Shown in pieces: positions 48,300 to 60,579 of a stretch of 64,000 nucleotides of DNA. This DNA comes from Cunninghamella blakesleeana (taxonomy: Eukaryota; Mucoromycota; Mucoromycetes; Mucorales; Cunninghamellaceae), in the NCBI GenBank assembly GCA_017871115.1, contig JAFCIZ010000008.1, forward strand, positions 1,302,001-1,366,000. The letters are read 5' to 3'. The translations under genes were made by a program, and so were the position numbers. How positions within the stretch are numbered: position 1 is the stretch's first letter; every line of letters begins with the position of its first letter. The notes under the pieces were generated by a model that had not been told where the DNA came from, ran no database searches, and saw only the letters and a program-made list of their open reading frames with translations.

Positions 48300-50088
48300 T
48301 CATATCATTACACCTCTATTTGGCATAGACGAACCTGGAGGAGGAGGATTGGATAAAGGTTGCTGTGATGGATTAGATGATGTGAAATTTGCCTGTTGCT
48401 GATATCTTTCTTCAATACTATCCCAAGATAATGTCCATTCTCTTTTTACTTTTTGCCAAGTTGTTGGATCAAAAAACACATATACACCGCGATCTACACC
48501 ATTAGCTGAAGTACGTCGGAATGCTTGAACGGGTCTACCATTTTCATCTGTTTCCTTCGTTAACCATAAACCTAATTCTTTATGATATCGCCAATTTCTT
48601 GCATATCTGTTGTATATATAAATATATATATATATGAGAAATAAGAAACTTTAACAAAACTACCTATACTATAATAATCGATGCATAAACACAGATAAAC
48701 ATATATATTGCTTACAATTCTTGAGCAGCAGCTTCTTGAACAATATCCTTTGGCATACAATAAAATACATAGAATAAAATCTCATCTGAAAATGTACGCA
48801 TACGTTGATGAGCAGCAGGTATTGCTTGAACTTGACGATAGCATGGTGGTAAATAAAATCCTGGTTCTACATGTAATCCTTGGGGTGTTTGGGTGTCTGA
48901 CCATGGTGAAATAAATGTTGAATAAATGGAACTATAAAAATTTGTTTTAATATACATATAATGCCAATCTTTCTTTTGTTTTTCTTAGAAATAACGCTAT
49001 GAAGATTTATTTTGAACTTACTCTGCTGTATTTAAATCTAACCCAAGAGTTGTTAAATCACTACCGAGAGCTAGCATACTTCTATCTGGATCGGTCATGC
49101 GAATTACACCTAGTAAACCTAGTAATCCGTATGGGTCGGTACTTTTTGATTGAATATTATTTTCATTACTGCTGTTATTATTAGTAGTGGTAGTAGAGGT
49201 AGAAGTAGTAGAAGTAGTATTTTTATTGATATTATTTGAATTTTCTGACCACATTGATGCTGATACATTATCCGGTTCATTTTCCCTTCGCTGTAACTGT
49301 CCTACATCGGCTCGTCCTTGTGCCCATTGCGATGGTATCTCTTCATTTTTAAATTGTTTCGCTGATCCTAAAATAGATATGTAAAAGATATGATTATAAA
49401 ACATTAGTTGATCAATAGAGAATAGTGATTTTTTTAGTTCACACAATTTAATTTTATTCTTTGTGTATTTTACCATTGATTGAAGATATGCTACTTGATA
49501 AATTTGAGTTATCGGCATTAAATTCATTACCCCACGATTCACGCTGCTGTTGCGATTGTTGTGATTGTATTGATGTTGATTGTTGTTGTTGCTGAGATGT
49601 GGAAGGTTGTTTTATAAATCCATTGTCATTACTATTTAAAGCTGGGAAATCGTCCATTGAAAAAGTTCTTTGATTGAGAGTACCATTATTTCCTCCATTT
49701 CCACCTGGCCTAACAGCAGGAGGAGTAGATAATGGATCCGGTTGATATATACCATTTTGTTGGCTAAATGGCCCGTTATTAAAAGGAGTTCCTATTATTA
49801 AAAAAGGAGAATAGAAAATAAACGAAAAAGATTACTATATTGATAATAATAATGAAATGAAAATGAAATATCGAAAAATAATATATATAAAATTAAATGA
49901 ATGACTATTACTACATCATTACCTGCTGTTGAAGCATAGCTAATTCTAGTATTTGAATTTACATTTGTAGTATTTGGATATGCATTAGATGATGGCGATA
50001 AAGGTGTTAAATTGGTTCTATTTGAAGATGCTGGTGTACCAAGTACTGGGAAATCATTTAAATCAACACCTGTATTAGGACGAAACAT
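48300..50088 (-). CDS. NOT2: CCR4-NOT complex subunit Not2 (CNOT2)
   Basis: Not2 is a scaffold subunit of CCR4-NOT, which controls deadenylation and transcription. Exons are 50088-49923, 49791-49474, 49367-49022, 48931-48716 and 48606-48300, giving 450 aa. The N-terminal region is disordered, with two short motifs, GVDLNDFPVL and MDDFPALN, typical of the Not2 N-terminus, and Gln/Ser/Asn/Thr-rich linkers (QQQQQ and poly-Thr). The anchor segment LGSDLTTLGLDLN leads to the NOT-box domain: ISPWSDTQTPQGLHVEPGFY, DEILFYVFYCMPKDIVQEAA, YARNWRYHKELGLWLT and VYVFFDPTTWQKVKREW. The tail is Pro/Gln-rich. It is convergent with eS17. Confidence 0.94.
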
Positions 50089-50399
50089 TAAATTTAATAA
50101 TATTTATACAAAACAAAAAAAAAGAAATTATTTTTTATTATATCTAAAAAGTATAAAGAGATATAAAAGGCGTCTCATTAAAAATATTAATCCCTTTTTT
50201 TAATATTCAAAACAAAAAATTTTCACTGTCACCGTTAAATACCATAGGAGTTCTGAAATTTATGAAAATTAAAACACAGCTAATATATATATATATAAAT
50301 TGAATTAATAAAAATAGCTCTTTTTTTTATAAAACTACTATAGGGGCATATGTTCTTATATAAATTAATTTAACAACATAATAGGTGTCAATTACACAG

Positions 50400-50760
50400 C
50401 AAAGGAAATGAATGAATTATTTGAAGTATAAATTAGTAATATCAATATTGAAGCTGCAAATTGTTATAGTATCAAAGGTTTTGATGACTTTGCAGATCCT
50501 TCAGTAAAGCATTTAAATAACAAGGAAACAATCGTTATAATAAATCCAGAAGGTGAAAATAATGTGAACATCAAATTGAGTATAAATAAAAGCAATATAG
50601 TGTTCATTGTGGAATCTGTTGAGGATGATATTAAGATTTATAATATTGGCAATAATGAAAAACTACATCGGCTGCATGCCCTGCATTGGTATTAGCTGTG
50701 CAGACGATCATGTTTATAAGTACCTTATACGTGTTGAAGCATGAAATTCATAAAGCAATA
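50400..50760 (+). pseudogene. Decayed gene fragment, family unknown
   Basis: A plus-strand frame runs about 85 codons without a stop after a single in-frame TAA. It includes GFDDFADPSVKHLNNKETIV and NNVNIKLSINKSNIVFIVES, a beta-rich pattern. It then stops, and neighbouring frames continue as TTSAACPALVLAVQTI or CMPCIGISCADDHVYKYLI. Loss of a start and frame changes suggest a pseudogene. No family was recognised. Confidence 0.4.
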
Positions 50761-51779
50761 AGATTTTCATAAAATAAAAAAATCAATAAAGGTTCTGGCT
50801 ATACTTACAAATGCATAAGGATAAACGTATTTCTTACAATCTATTGGGAAATAATGTAGTGACATTGATTTCATGATTATATGGGAGAGTAAAGTTAGAA
50901 GGTATAAAATTATATTATATGCAATTATAATAGTATTATTAGATTAAATAATTGAGTTGGTATAAAAAAGAGAAGATGGTGGATTATTATGGTGAGTCTA
51001 CTGCTATTGTGATGTGTACTTATGAAGTTGCTGTTATGAATAAGTAATAAAACCGAATGCTATAGAAAACAATAATAATAATTATGATATATATATTAGC
51101 TCTTGTTTACATAATAATCCTTTATATGTTTTTTATATGCCAACTTACGAAGAGAAAGAGGATAACTGAGTCAGTATGAAAACTTGTAGAAATAGTAGGA
51201 TATGCAACATAGAAATTAATAATATCATTAAAATCAAAAGATAATCGGTATCAATATTATCTTCATGACTATCCCACTATCTTAATCAGTAATACCACTC
51301 CATCTCATAAATACACTTAGCCATTCTTCACTTTTAATAACTAACTTTTCCAAGTTGGAAATTTTAATTTGTATGTTCAAATTCCTATTCCACACAATAT
51401 TACAAAGGACACACTCTAAGACGAGGTACAAGTTTCTTTGCAATTAATACGGGCATAAATATCCCTTTTATTTATATATACATATATAATCGATTGATTT
51501 TTTTTTAATAATCCATCTTACAGATATCTTTTTTTAACAAGCTATTTACACTAAAAACAATATAAACAAAAACTACTATTTATTTTAATTGTATCCAAGG
51601 AAATGATAAAATTGAATTTCATTAGCAAAAAAATGCAAAAAATAAAGTTTGACAGTAATTTCCAAATAAAATGTATTTGTAAGGGATGATTACTCGAAAA
51701 GCACTTGCAATAAAATACCAAGTGATATAAAACGAAACCAACTATAAACATAGTATTATATACAATCTTATACAACTTA

Positions 51780-52968
51780 ATGAATTTATTTTTTTCGAAT
51801 TCAATTGATGAAATATTAAATGTAAGAAATATAATTACCATTATTGGTAATTGGGATAAGGCTATATATCGATTAAAAAAAAGAATATTCTGCAAAGGTC
51901 TACATAATCGTTCATTCTATTATCTATGTGTACACCATATTTTTGTAGAACATGGAGAGGCATTGGAGCGTATCAATATTATTTATTAATGGCAAAAAAC
52001 AAAATTATCAAAATTAAAGATGAAAATCGGTTGGAATCTATTTCCGCGGGAATAGATTGTGTTTCCGAATGAAAAAGCAAAGTGAAAGATAGGATATATC
52101 CCTGATCTCGACAATAAAGAAAAGCACTGGTTATATAAGTGGATATTATCACAAAAGAACGGGTAATAGTCTATATAAACAGAGTCTACAATATAGATAT
52201 CTATATTATATTCATAAAATAATAAAAGAAACTCAAATAGACAAAATTTCTAATTCTGATCCATACTTTCGTATAAAAAAATCATTGGGAATGGTTTTGA
52301 AAGCCTATGATAAGGTCGAAAGCCAAAAAAATATAATAACATATATCGGTAGTCAAAATAATCTACCGCCAATGAATGGTTACATAAAGGATGTACAACA
52401 TAGTTTTCGCTATATGCCAAGTATGTAACCTAGATAAAGAAGACCAGTATCACACCATGGTTTCTTATCCCAAAAAATTATTGCTCAGGTTCCAGATTGC
52501 CTTCTCCATAAGTGTAAATTCAGAATACAAATTACATAAAGATATATAAACATGCTAGATCTACCTATGTCTCAATCTAAAGAACAATAATGAGACGGCT
52601 TTACTAGATAGTATGCATATTAGAAATAAAATGGCTATATCATTGGTTGAAGAACACGAGCATAGAATTTTCGTCTTTTACTAATAAAATAGTTAGGGAT
52701 TGCTTTATCTATTATTAATTCCTCAAGAACAATTTCTTCATGTTAATAATACAAAACAAAAAAAATAATGCTACAAGATAGTTGGATACGTGAAAGTGTG
52801 CAGGATGTAAAAAAAAAAAAGATAAAACGAGTAGGACATTCTTACCATGTAGCGCCCTTTACTTATCCTGATACGGTATTTTATAATTTGATGCTTGTTT
52901 CCCTTTCTTTGTTCTCATTTTTATTGAAATACTTGCCTCATCTATCATATCTATTTGTTATGAAATAA
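51780..52968 (+). pseudogene. Decayed gene with multiple stops and frameshifts, family unknown
   Basis: Protein-like segments follow one another in the same direction but in different frames. They are AIYRLKKRIFCKGLHNR; GYIPDLDNKEKHWLYKWILS; YLYYIHKIIKETQIDKISN leading to YFRIKKSLGMVLKAYDK and MNGYIKDVQHSFRYM; then YHTMVSYPKKLLLRFQIAFS; then NETALLDSMHIRNKMAISL; then MLQDSWIRESVQDVKKKK. Each is richer in Trp, Arg, His and Gly than random translation of this DNA. Together they suggest a protein of about 350 residues that has decayed. I recognise no catalytic motif. Confidence 0.45.
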
Positions 52969-53839
52969 TGAAAAATAATAAAAGCGGTGCAATAATTAAT
53001 TTAATTTCGCCGCGAATAGTACCCAGGGAAAGTTTATTATGGCTTTCTGAATATTCTTTATATGAGAAATAATGCATAATTTAAAGTTTTAGTGTCGATT
53101 TTATAAATGAGATCGAAATATAATAACACCCGAGTAACTTGAACATAAAAAAAACATATTATTGGATAAGGTGTTTAGTTGGATTTCTTATTATAGATGT
53201 GTATTTATTTATTTATTATTTATTTTCCCAATATTATTCATGAGAATTATCCATTAAAAAAAATTATATCCTTAATTGTTTCTCATTGACGCTTTTTTAG
53301 GAAATATAGTCAACTAGTAAAAGAAGTAAAGTGGTCTGTGATTAATTACTCTACTGTAAAATTTTTATATGTATATAGAATCTTTTTAAATAGTTTTATA
53401 AAATACTAAATTAATAAAGAGTATTGATTTTCCAATTATGGAATAGACTAGTTTACAAGAAAGTTAGAGTAATATATTTTGTCGATCTCCGATAATTTTT
53501 TTTTTTTAAAAAAAAGCTGTCCTTTTTTATCAGTTACAAGTTTTATGGAAATTTTAATAAAGAATACTATTATTGATTTTAAGCCAAAAACAATTATGTA
53601 ACGCTTATTATCATTAATATATACTATTGATATTTGATTATTATTTTTTTATCAACAGAAAATTTAAACTAAGCCAAATTAAGTAATTGACTTATTGAAA
53701 CTCAACAGGGCTAATTTCTATAATTTCGATTTTCTAAAAATTTTTTTTTAAAAAACTCGTTTTTCTTTTTGTTTTTATTATTAAAATTGCTTTTTTTTTT
53801 ATTCCTCAAATATATTACTTTATAACATAATAATATAGT

Positions 53840-56800
53840 ATGAGTGAAAAAGAAAAAATCACTTATTCTGAAGAAGAAGATACTAAGAAAAAGCAGGATG
53901 ATGATATTACAACAACAGAAATACCTGAACCTGAAGAATATTCAGAGCAAGAACAAACCAATAGTGCATTTAATACAACAGATGATGAAATTATATTAGA
54001 AGATGGATTAACGGCATCAGTACCTTTATCTTCTTTAGCAGGACCAGCCCTCGTTGATGCCCCTGATATTAATATATTAGAAACTGAAACAATAGCCAAT
54101 ACAATTATAGACGATGATCCAATAGCTATGAAACGAGATAATTTTGATTGGGCCGGTAGAGATGATGCTGAAGACGATGATGATTTTAAAAAGGGGAAGC
54201 ATAGAAAAAGTTTATTTATTTGTTTATCATGTTTATCAAAAAATGCAACTTATATTGCATGGACTCTTATTTTTATATTTGCTCTCTGTTTAATTGCTGT
54301 TGATGTAGCTTTATTCATGGTACATATTGATAATGGTAATGGAACAGTATCCTATAATTTACAATTATGGTTTACTTTTTTGGCTTTCATGTGGTGTATC
54401 GGTTTTCTTTCCCAAATTTTTGTAGAACTTGTCCCATGGCTTATTAAGAAATTTGTTGGCTTCCTCCGACCCCAACATACTGAAGTACTAAGGATGCGCC
54501 TATCAGTAAGTATATATATATATATATATATATGTATTGAATAGCAAAAGAACCATTAATAAATCCTTTTTACAATTTAGTATTTTATGGCTTTAAGATC
54601 ATATATTAAATTAGTTATCATTACAGCTTGGGCATGGGGATCTTGGGCATTTATTAGTAATCAGGTACATATACCTCAAGATGTCGGCCATCCTTCCTAT
54701 GTTAACATCTTTGATAAAATATTTAAATGTCTTTTCATTGCTGCAATATTTCTATTTGTTGAAAAATTCTTTTTGCAATTAATTGGTAAATACAAATAAT
54801 AATGAAAAAAATAATAGTCTATCACTTCCTATTTAAGATAATTTGTCTAACGTAACTCAAAAAACTTTATTTTGTTTTTTCATTTTATTAGTTACTTCTT
54901 TTCACAAGTAAACAAAAAAAAAATAATTAAAAAAAACAATATGTTATTTATTTATTTATACATTTGTTTATTTACTTTTGTATATTTTAGGAAAGCATAT
55001 GGTACACGTATTGTGGACAATGACAAAGCATTAAAAGTGCTGGATAAATTGAAAAGAGTTAAAAGAAAAGCGCCACAGGAATTTTTACTTGGTAAAATCA
55101 AGCGAAAAACAAAAAGCGCAACAAGTAGATCGCAATCTTTAGATGAAGGTACCAAAAAACCATCATCGAAGCAGCCTACATCTATCATGAATAATAACAA
55201 TAATAATCAGGAAGATACAAATTCTACTACTAATAATAATGTTCATTTCCCAAGCCAAAATGTTGATACATTGATTGCCATACCTCCTCTAGAAAACCAA
55301 AATGAAAATGTAAATAATCCTGCCGATTATCAATCAGAAATGACTTTAAAAAGAGAAGATACAAATACAACAGCAGATGCTACACCATTACCTAAACATC
55401 GTTTCGGATTTGGTAAAAAAATAAAACGCGTTAATAGTCGTCAAAATAGTCAAGATTCAGTAGACTCTAATTCAGCTCGACCACACTTAGAACATCATCG
55501 ATCTACTAATAGTATGGAAGACTATCGTAGTTCTATTGATCAGCCTACGCCAAACTCAGGTAGAAGACCTCATTTGATATCAAGAGACACTACCTTTTTA
55601 AATTCAACCTCAGCTATACCAGGTAAATTAATTAAAGGAGGTTATAGAAGAATTAAGCACAATACACCTATGGGTGGTCAACAAAGTACTTCTCAACAAG
55701 CGAAGGCTTTAGCAAAACGCATATATCATAATTTAATGGGTCCCGACCCGGCACGTGATTATATGGTTGAATCCGATTTATATCCTTATTTCCGTACCCA
55801 AGAAGAAGCTATTGCAGCTTTCAGATTATTTGATGTTGATGGCAATGGCGATATTAGTAAAAGAGAATTACGTTCCGGATGTATTCGTATTTATCGTGAA
55901 AGAAAGAATTTAGCTCGATCTATGCGTGATTTATCTCAAGCGACTGGCAAAATGGATACTACTCTACTTATTATTTTTACAGTAATCTTTATCATCATTG
56001 TTTGTGTTATTGTTATTGGTTCTGATATTAGTACCCAATTAATGCCATTATGGAGTGCTTTCATTGCCGCAAGTTTTATATTTGGTACTAATGCCAAAGA
56101 AGCTTTTGATTCTATTATTTTTGTTTTTGTCACAGTAAGTTATCTATAAAAATCAATACAGATAGATACATATATTGATATATACACTTTATTTATTTTA
56201 GCACCCATATGACGCTGGCGATCGGGTATTTATTGGTCAAGATAATTATATTGTTGACAATGTTGGATTATTGGTTACTACATTTAGGTAATTATATTTT
56301 GCTTCATTTTATTTTTATGTTCTTGTTTATAATAATCTCTGGTATCATTATTTTTATATAAATTTAGAAAATGGGATGGGTCTATTGTATATTGTAAAAA
56401 TGCTGTTTTATCCGCCACCTACATCATTAATGTAAGAAGAGCCGGTCCTATGGGCGAAACCATTAGTAAGTCCATACATATCTATCTATCCATCTATCTA
56501 TCTATCTATATATATATATATATATATTCATATTCATATTTATTTATTTATATTTAATTGTTTATTTCAGCACTCAATGTTGGCTTCCGTACGCCTACTT
56601 GGAAAATTCATCAATTAAGAGAACATATGTTTGACTGGTGCAACCAATTTCCTAAGATGTATACACCCAATTGTGTTTCTGTTACAGTATCCGCCTTTGA
56701 AAATCAAAATAAAATTAATCTTAGTTTTTATTTCTGTCATACTGAAAACTGGCAGGATGCTGGTGGCAGAACAATCCGACATAATAATTTTATGTTTGAA

Positions 56801-57103
56801 CTTAAAGATGAATTAATTAGGCTTGAAATCGACTATACCTTCCCAATACAACCTACATTGGATACATTAGAAAGTAAACACCATCCTTTAGATGTTGCCC
56901 ATGCAAATTCATCTCCTCGTGAAGGACACAATCTTCATCAACGTCGCCCTTATCTTGCCGATGACGATGATGACTATTTCCGTGGGTTGAATGGAAGCTC
57001 TAATGGTACAAATAATGGTGCTGGCGGTAGTAATGATAATGCTGGGGATAGTGGTGCTGCTGCCGGTGCCGCTGCGACTATGATGTTTGCTTCAACGCTG
57101 TAA
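53840..57103 (+). CDS. MscS-family mechanosensitive channel with EF-hand (fungal Msy-like)
   Basis: A mechanosensitive, calcium-linked ion channel of the eukaryotic MscS class; fungal Msy1/Msy2 act at the ER in osmotic stress. Exons: 53840-54505, 54581-54785, 54892-54907, 54991-56134, 56202-56287, 56368-56465 and 56571-57103; 915 aa. An acidic disordered N-terminus (about 1-115) precedes four hydrophobic segments in exons 1-2. The linker FHKKAYGTRIVDN spans the 16-nt exon 3. A long basic/Ser-rich loop leads to the EF-hand FRLFDVDGNGDISKRELRSG, two helices and the MscS pore/beta core: LMPLWSAFIAASFIFGTNAK, HPYDAGDRVFIGQDNY, GLLVTTFRKWDG, then LNVGFRTPTWK. The C-terminus is Asp-rich, then Gly/Ala/Asn-rich. 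Localisation and gating are inferred from the family. Confidence 0.93.
56481..56527. repeat. (CTAT)n-(TA)n compound microsatellite in MscS intron
   Basis: Tetranucleotide CTAT units pass directly into TA dinucleotides inside the intron at 56466-56570. Confidence 0.9.
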
Positions 57104-57672
57104 TAATATTAACAAAATAGGTTTAAATTTCATTTTATATATACTTTTTAGAATTATTCCTTTATCCTTTACAACAATAATAAATAATACATAATTATAG
57201 GAAATTACTAGGAATACGCTATGATAAATCCATAAAAAGTATTCCTCATACACTTTTTTTTTATAAATAATTATAATGATAATAGTTAGAAAATACTGAA
57301 ATGGTAAAAGCAATATTAATGCACTTAAAATAAATCAAATTTACTTGTTGCTAGGTATTTAGTGAGATCAACAAAAAAATTAGTATAAACTGTGTTCGTG
57401 AACAAAATAAAATAATCAAACGAACTATATTCAAAAATGACAGTATTAGATTATACAGTTGATATGACATTTTTTGAATAAAAGTTTACAAAAAATGAAC
57501 TTATTTACTTTTTTTGCGTTCAAAAAAAAACATGAAAGTTTTTTACAAAATAGAGTCAATTTGCTCATAAAACAATTGGTAGAGAATATGAAAGCCGCCT
57601 TTTTTTTTAAAAAAAAAAAAAAAGTCCAAGACAACTCTTTCTTTAATATCGTAAAAAAAATAGAAAACGCAT
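57104..57672. other. Intergenic, A+T-rich
   Basis: This is the MscS 3' flank and the promoter of the JmjC gene. Short ORFs on both strands near 57440-57690 are built on Phe/Lys homopolymer tracts and are not called. Confidence 0.45.
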
Positions 57673-59040
57673 ATGACAGGAATTAACATTGAAAATGCCT
57701 TTATAAAATGTGTTAAAGAGTACCAAGGTAAAATTATTTCACAAACACTACTCAATTAATATAGTTTCTAACTTTTTTTGTATTATTTATTGGAATTAAA
57801 CAAATATACAATAAAAACAATAATAAAAAGAGGTTAATGGTACTCATGTAACTATTTTTAATTCACCACCTTCACCACTTGAATTTCTTCAAAAATGTGT
57901 TCATCCCAATCGGCCAGCATTAATTAAAGGTAAAATTGTGAATCTTACAAACTTATACAGTTCTAATAAGTCAAAATTATAGGTGCAACTGATCACTGGC
58001 CAGCAAAGGATTTGTGGACTGATGAATATCTTTGTAAAAAAATGCATAATAGCAAGATTACTGTGGCAGGTAAATTATACATATAAATAATATGGTGTAT
58101 ATATATGTATATAATATGTATTTGATATACAATTGATTATACTTTTTTTTTTTGCTAGTAACACCAAATGGGTAAGCAAATATTAAATAATTTTAATTTT
58201 CTTTGATCGCCTAACCTCTTAAAATATCTTAGGTATGCGGATGCAGTAACATATGATCCAGTAACAAAAAAAGACTATTTTGTATTGCCACATGAAGAAC
58301 AAATGTCATTCAAAGACTTTTTAAATCACTTGAATGATAAAAACGATAAAAACGCATATTATATTTCATTACAAAACGGTAATCTCCCAATGGAATATGG
58401 CCCACTAATCAATGATGTTGATCCAGAAATAAACTGGTGTTCGCAAGCACTTGGTAAATCGCCTGATGCTGTAAATTTTTGGTTTGGTGATGAAAAAAGT
58501 ATTACTTCTTTACACAAAGATCCATATGAAAACTTGTATGCTGTAATTCGTGGACAAAAAACTTTTATATTATATCCTCCTATTGAATATATGTGTCTTC
58601 ATGGTAATAGTTTAAATAATATATATACGTATATGTACATTGTAAAAATCTAACATGTATTTCTTTCTTATATAGAATCAATCTACCCAAGTGCCATTTA
58701 CAAACCATCCAAAAAAAAAGCTGGATTCGATATTGTTCCACTGGGAAATGACTCAAAAGTACCTTGGGTTCCTGTTAACCCCCTGGATCCTAGTTCAAAA
58801 GAAACATATCCTCGGTTTAAACATGCACAGCCAATCACAATTGTTGTCGAAGAAGGTGATATGCTTTATTTACCTGCATTATGGTTTCATCAAGTTTTAC
58901 AAGAGGGGGATAGAGGAGTAATTGCTATAAACTATTGGTACGATATGGAATATCAACACTCTTTATATCATAACATGGGGTTATATCGACGTTTAGTTTC
59001 AGAAATAATAGACCAACAACCTTCTTTAGAAAATATATAA
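57673..59040 (+). CDS. JMJD7: JmjC-domain lysyl hydroxylase, JMJD7-like
   Basis: A 2-oxoglutarate/Fe(II) dioxygenase; the human homologue hydroxylates a lysine in the DRG1/DRG2 GTPases. Exons are 57673-57727, 57831-57929, 57983-58069, 58159-58171, 58233-58603 and 58676-59040, giving 329 aa, similar to human JMJD7. The N-terminal part reads PSPLEFLQKCVHPNRPALIK and GATDHWPAKDLWTDEYL. The JmjC core has VNFWFGDEKSITSLHKDPYE (the H-x-D iron ligands), LYAVIRGQKTFILYPP, and VVEEGDMLYLPALWFHQVLQ (the distal His ligand), ending AINYWYDMEY. Exon 4 is only 13 nt and encodes VTPNG across its borders. All iron-binding residues are present. Confidence 0.92.
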
Positions 59041-59370
59041 AAGTTATTGTTTTGAAATATTTTATTTGTACATTGGTTGAAATGTGTACAAACATCTATG
59101 GTGTTCAATTTTCATAATAGTTTTTATTTTTCATTTTTAAATACAACCGATCAAGTAACCATATATAGATGCTATATTAATGATATAAGTGGTGCTTTTT
59201 TTTTATCATACTCAAAAGACTTTATTGGAATGGGATTTAATAGTGATTTTTTATATTAATTGCGCTCAATTTAATATAATAATCTTTTAGCAAATAAAAA
59301 AAAGTTATTACCGACTTGATAACAACATATTAAGCGAAAAAAATCATAAAATAACGACTATTTTTAAAAC

Positions 59371-59416
59371 CTTCCCATTTTTGAAAATAACTTACTAACT
59401 TCCCATTTTTGAAAAT
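59371..59416. repeat. 18-bp direct repeat
   Basis: CTTCCCATTTTTGAAAAT occurs twice, starting at 59371 and 59399, 28 bp apart. It may be replication slippage or an old duplication. Confidence 0.85.
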
Positions 59417-59619
59417 GACAGTAGTGACTCATGATTCTTTTTAAACTACACGTGTTTTCACTTAATTCTAATCATTAAAAAATAGATACTAACAAAAAAT
59501 CCAAAATAGTTTATCGATAGGGTGAAACATATTTTTGGGCATAATATCTTTCATAAATAGTATCAACTATCTTAAACAAGTTAAAATTTTAAGCATTGAT
59601 CATGATATAGATCAATTAT

Positions 59620-60057
59620 AATCGCTCGAACATTATGCTTCTCGATAATTCGATCATTGAAAAAATACAGCCAGACATAGTAATCCATAAAATCTATAAA
59701 GTATTAAAAAGAACTTCGTCGACCAGCATTTTCTTCATGTGATTTTTGATGAATGATTATCTCGAAAGTCAAATTTATTTTTGAAAACTATTTTGTGCAT
59801 AATATCAACGATGAAGGTATGGAAGATATAGAGAACATAAAAATTAGTGTAAAAAAGGACTTTTGAAAAATTTAAAACAGAAAGCTATAGGCAAAAAGAT
59901 AGCTATTAAATTAATCGTTAGTCTAATTTATAGTATAGTAAGCAATCATTTAAAAAGTTTATCAGAAATGCATTTGAATTTTAACTACATATATACATCA
60001 GTATGTTTGGCACTCGATTTTTACGACGCAGTTTACAATTCTCAGATATTAACCTAA
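59620..60057 (+). pseudogene. Possible decayed gene, family unknown
   Basis: Successive plus-strand segments in different frames look protein-like: LDNSIIEKIQPDIVIHKIYK, then KFIFENYFVHNINDEGMEDI, then a 64-residue stretch with NLKQKAIGKKIAIKLIVSLI and SEMHLNFNYIYTSVCLALDF. Two stops or frame changes separate them. The order and spacing suggest one broken gene rather than chance, but in A+T-rich DNA this remains weak. No family was recognised. Confidence 0.3.
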
Positions 60058-60579
60058 GTTAACAAAGACTTACCTATTTTACAAAAAAAAAGTGGCGATT
60101 GATAATAATATAAATATGACCACTACCTTTCAAGTAATTAGAACAACCATCTATTTTTATATATTTGAATCATCAAACTGTTTTATATTTGTGAATAATA
60201 CCACTGTTGGTGTTCTCGTCACACGAAATGATATGATAAAAAAATACCTCTACTACAATTGCATTTTTCAACATGAGCCTCTACTGAATCATACGTAACC
60301 ATTCAATGAAAATGGTTTTTCTCCCTCTTACCTTTTCATGTAAATTTTTAAAGTATATATATATATATATATATATATAGACGACTGCCCTAATTAATAC
60401 CTGCATTTAAAACGTTATCATTAATAAATGTGTATATATTTATATTGTAAGTAGCTTATAGTAATTTAGACTTATATATTGGGTAAAACAATGCCAAAAT
60501 ATGAGTTGAATTATTTATTTATAGTAGTTAAAGAACAAAAAAAAGTTAGACAAAAAGGAATAAGTTATGATTTATATAT

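Larger units (their letters stand above)
50089..53839. other. Large gene-poor region with decayed coding sequence
   Basis: This is 3.75 kb between NOT2 (its promoter) and the MscS gene (its promoter, with a T-rich tract at 53760-53800). It contains two blocks of broken protein-like reading frame, given separately. The rest is A+T-rich without a gene. No terminal repeats or transposase motifs were recognised. Confidence 0.45.
59041..60579. other. Gene-poor region between JMJD7-like and MAPKKK genes
   Basis: This is A+T-rich, with a short direct repeat at 59371-59416, a possible broken gene at 59620-60057 and (TA)n at 60355-60379. An ORF at 60092-60298 has no supporting features. Confidence 0.4.

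Noticed and set aside
57446..57755. Several overlapping ORFs on both strands
   Set aside because: They depend on poly-Lys/poly-Phe homopolymer tracts; the supported gene starts at 57673.
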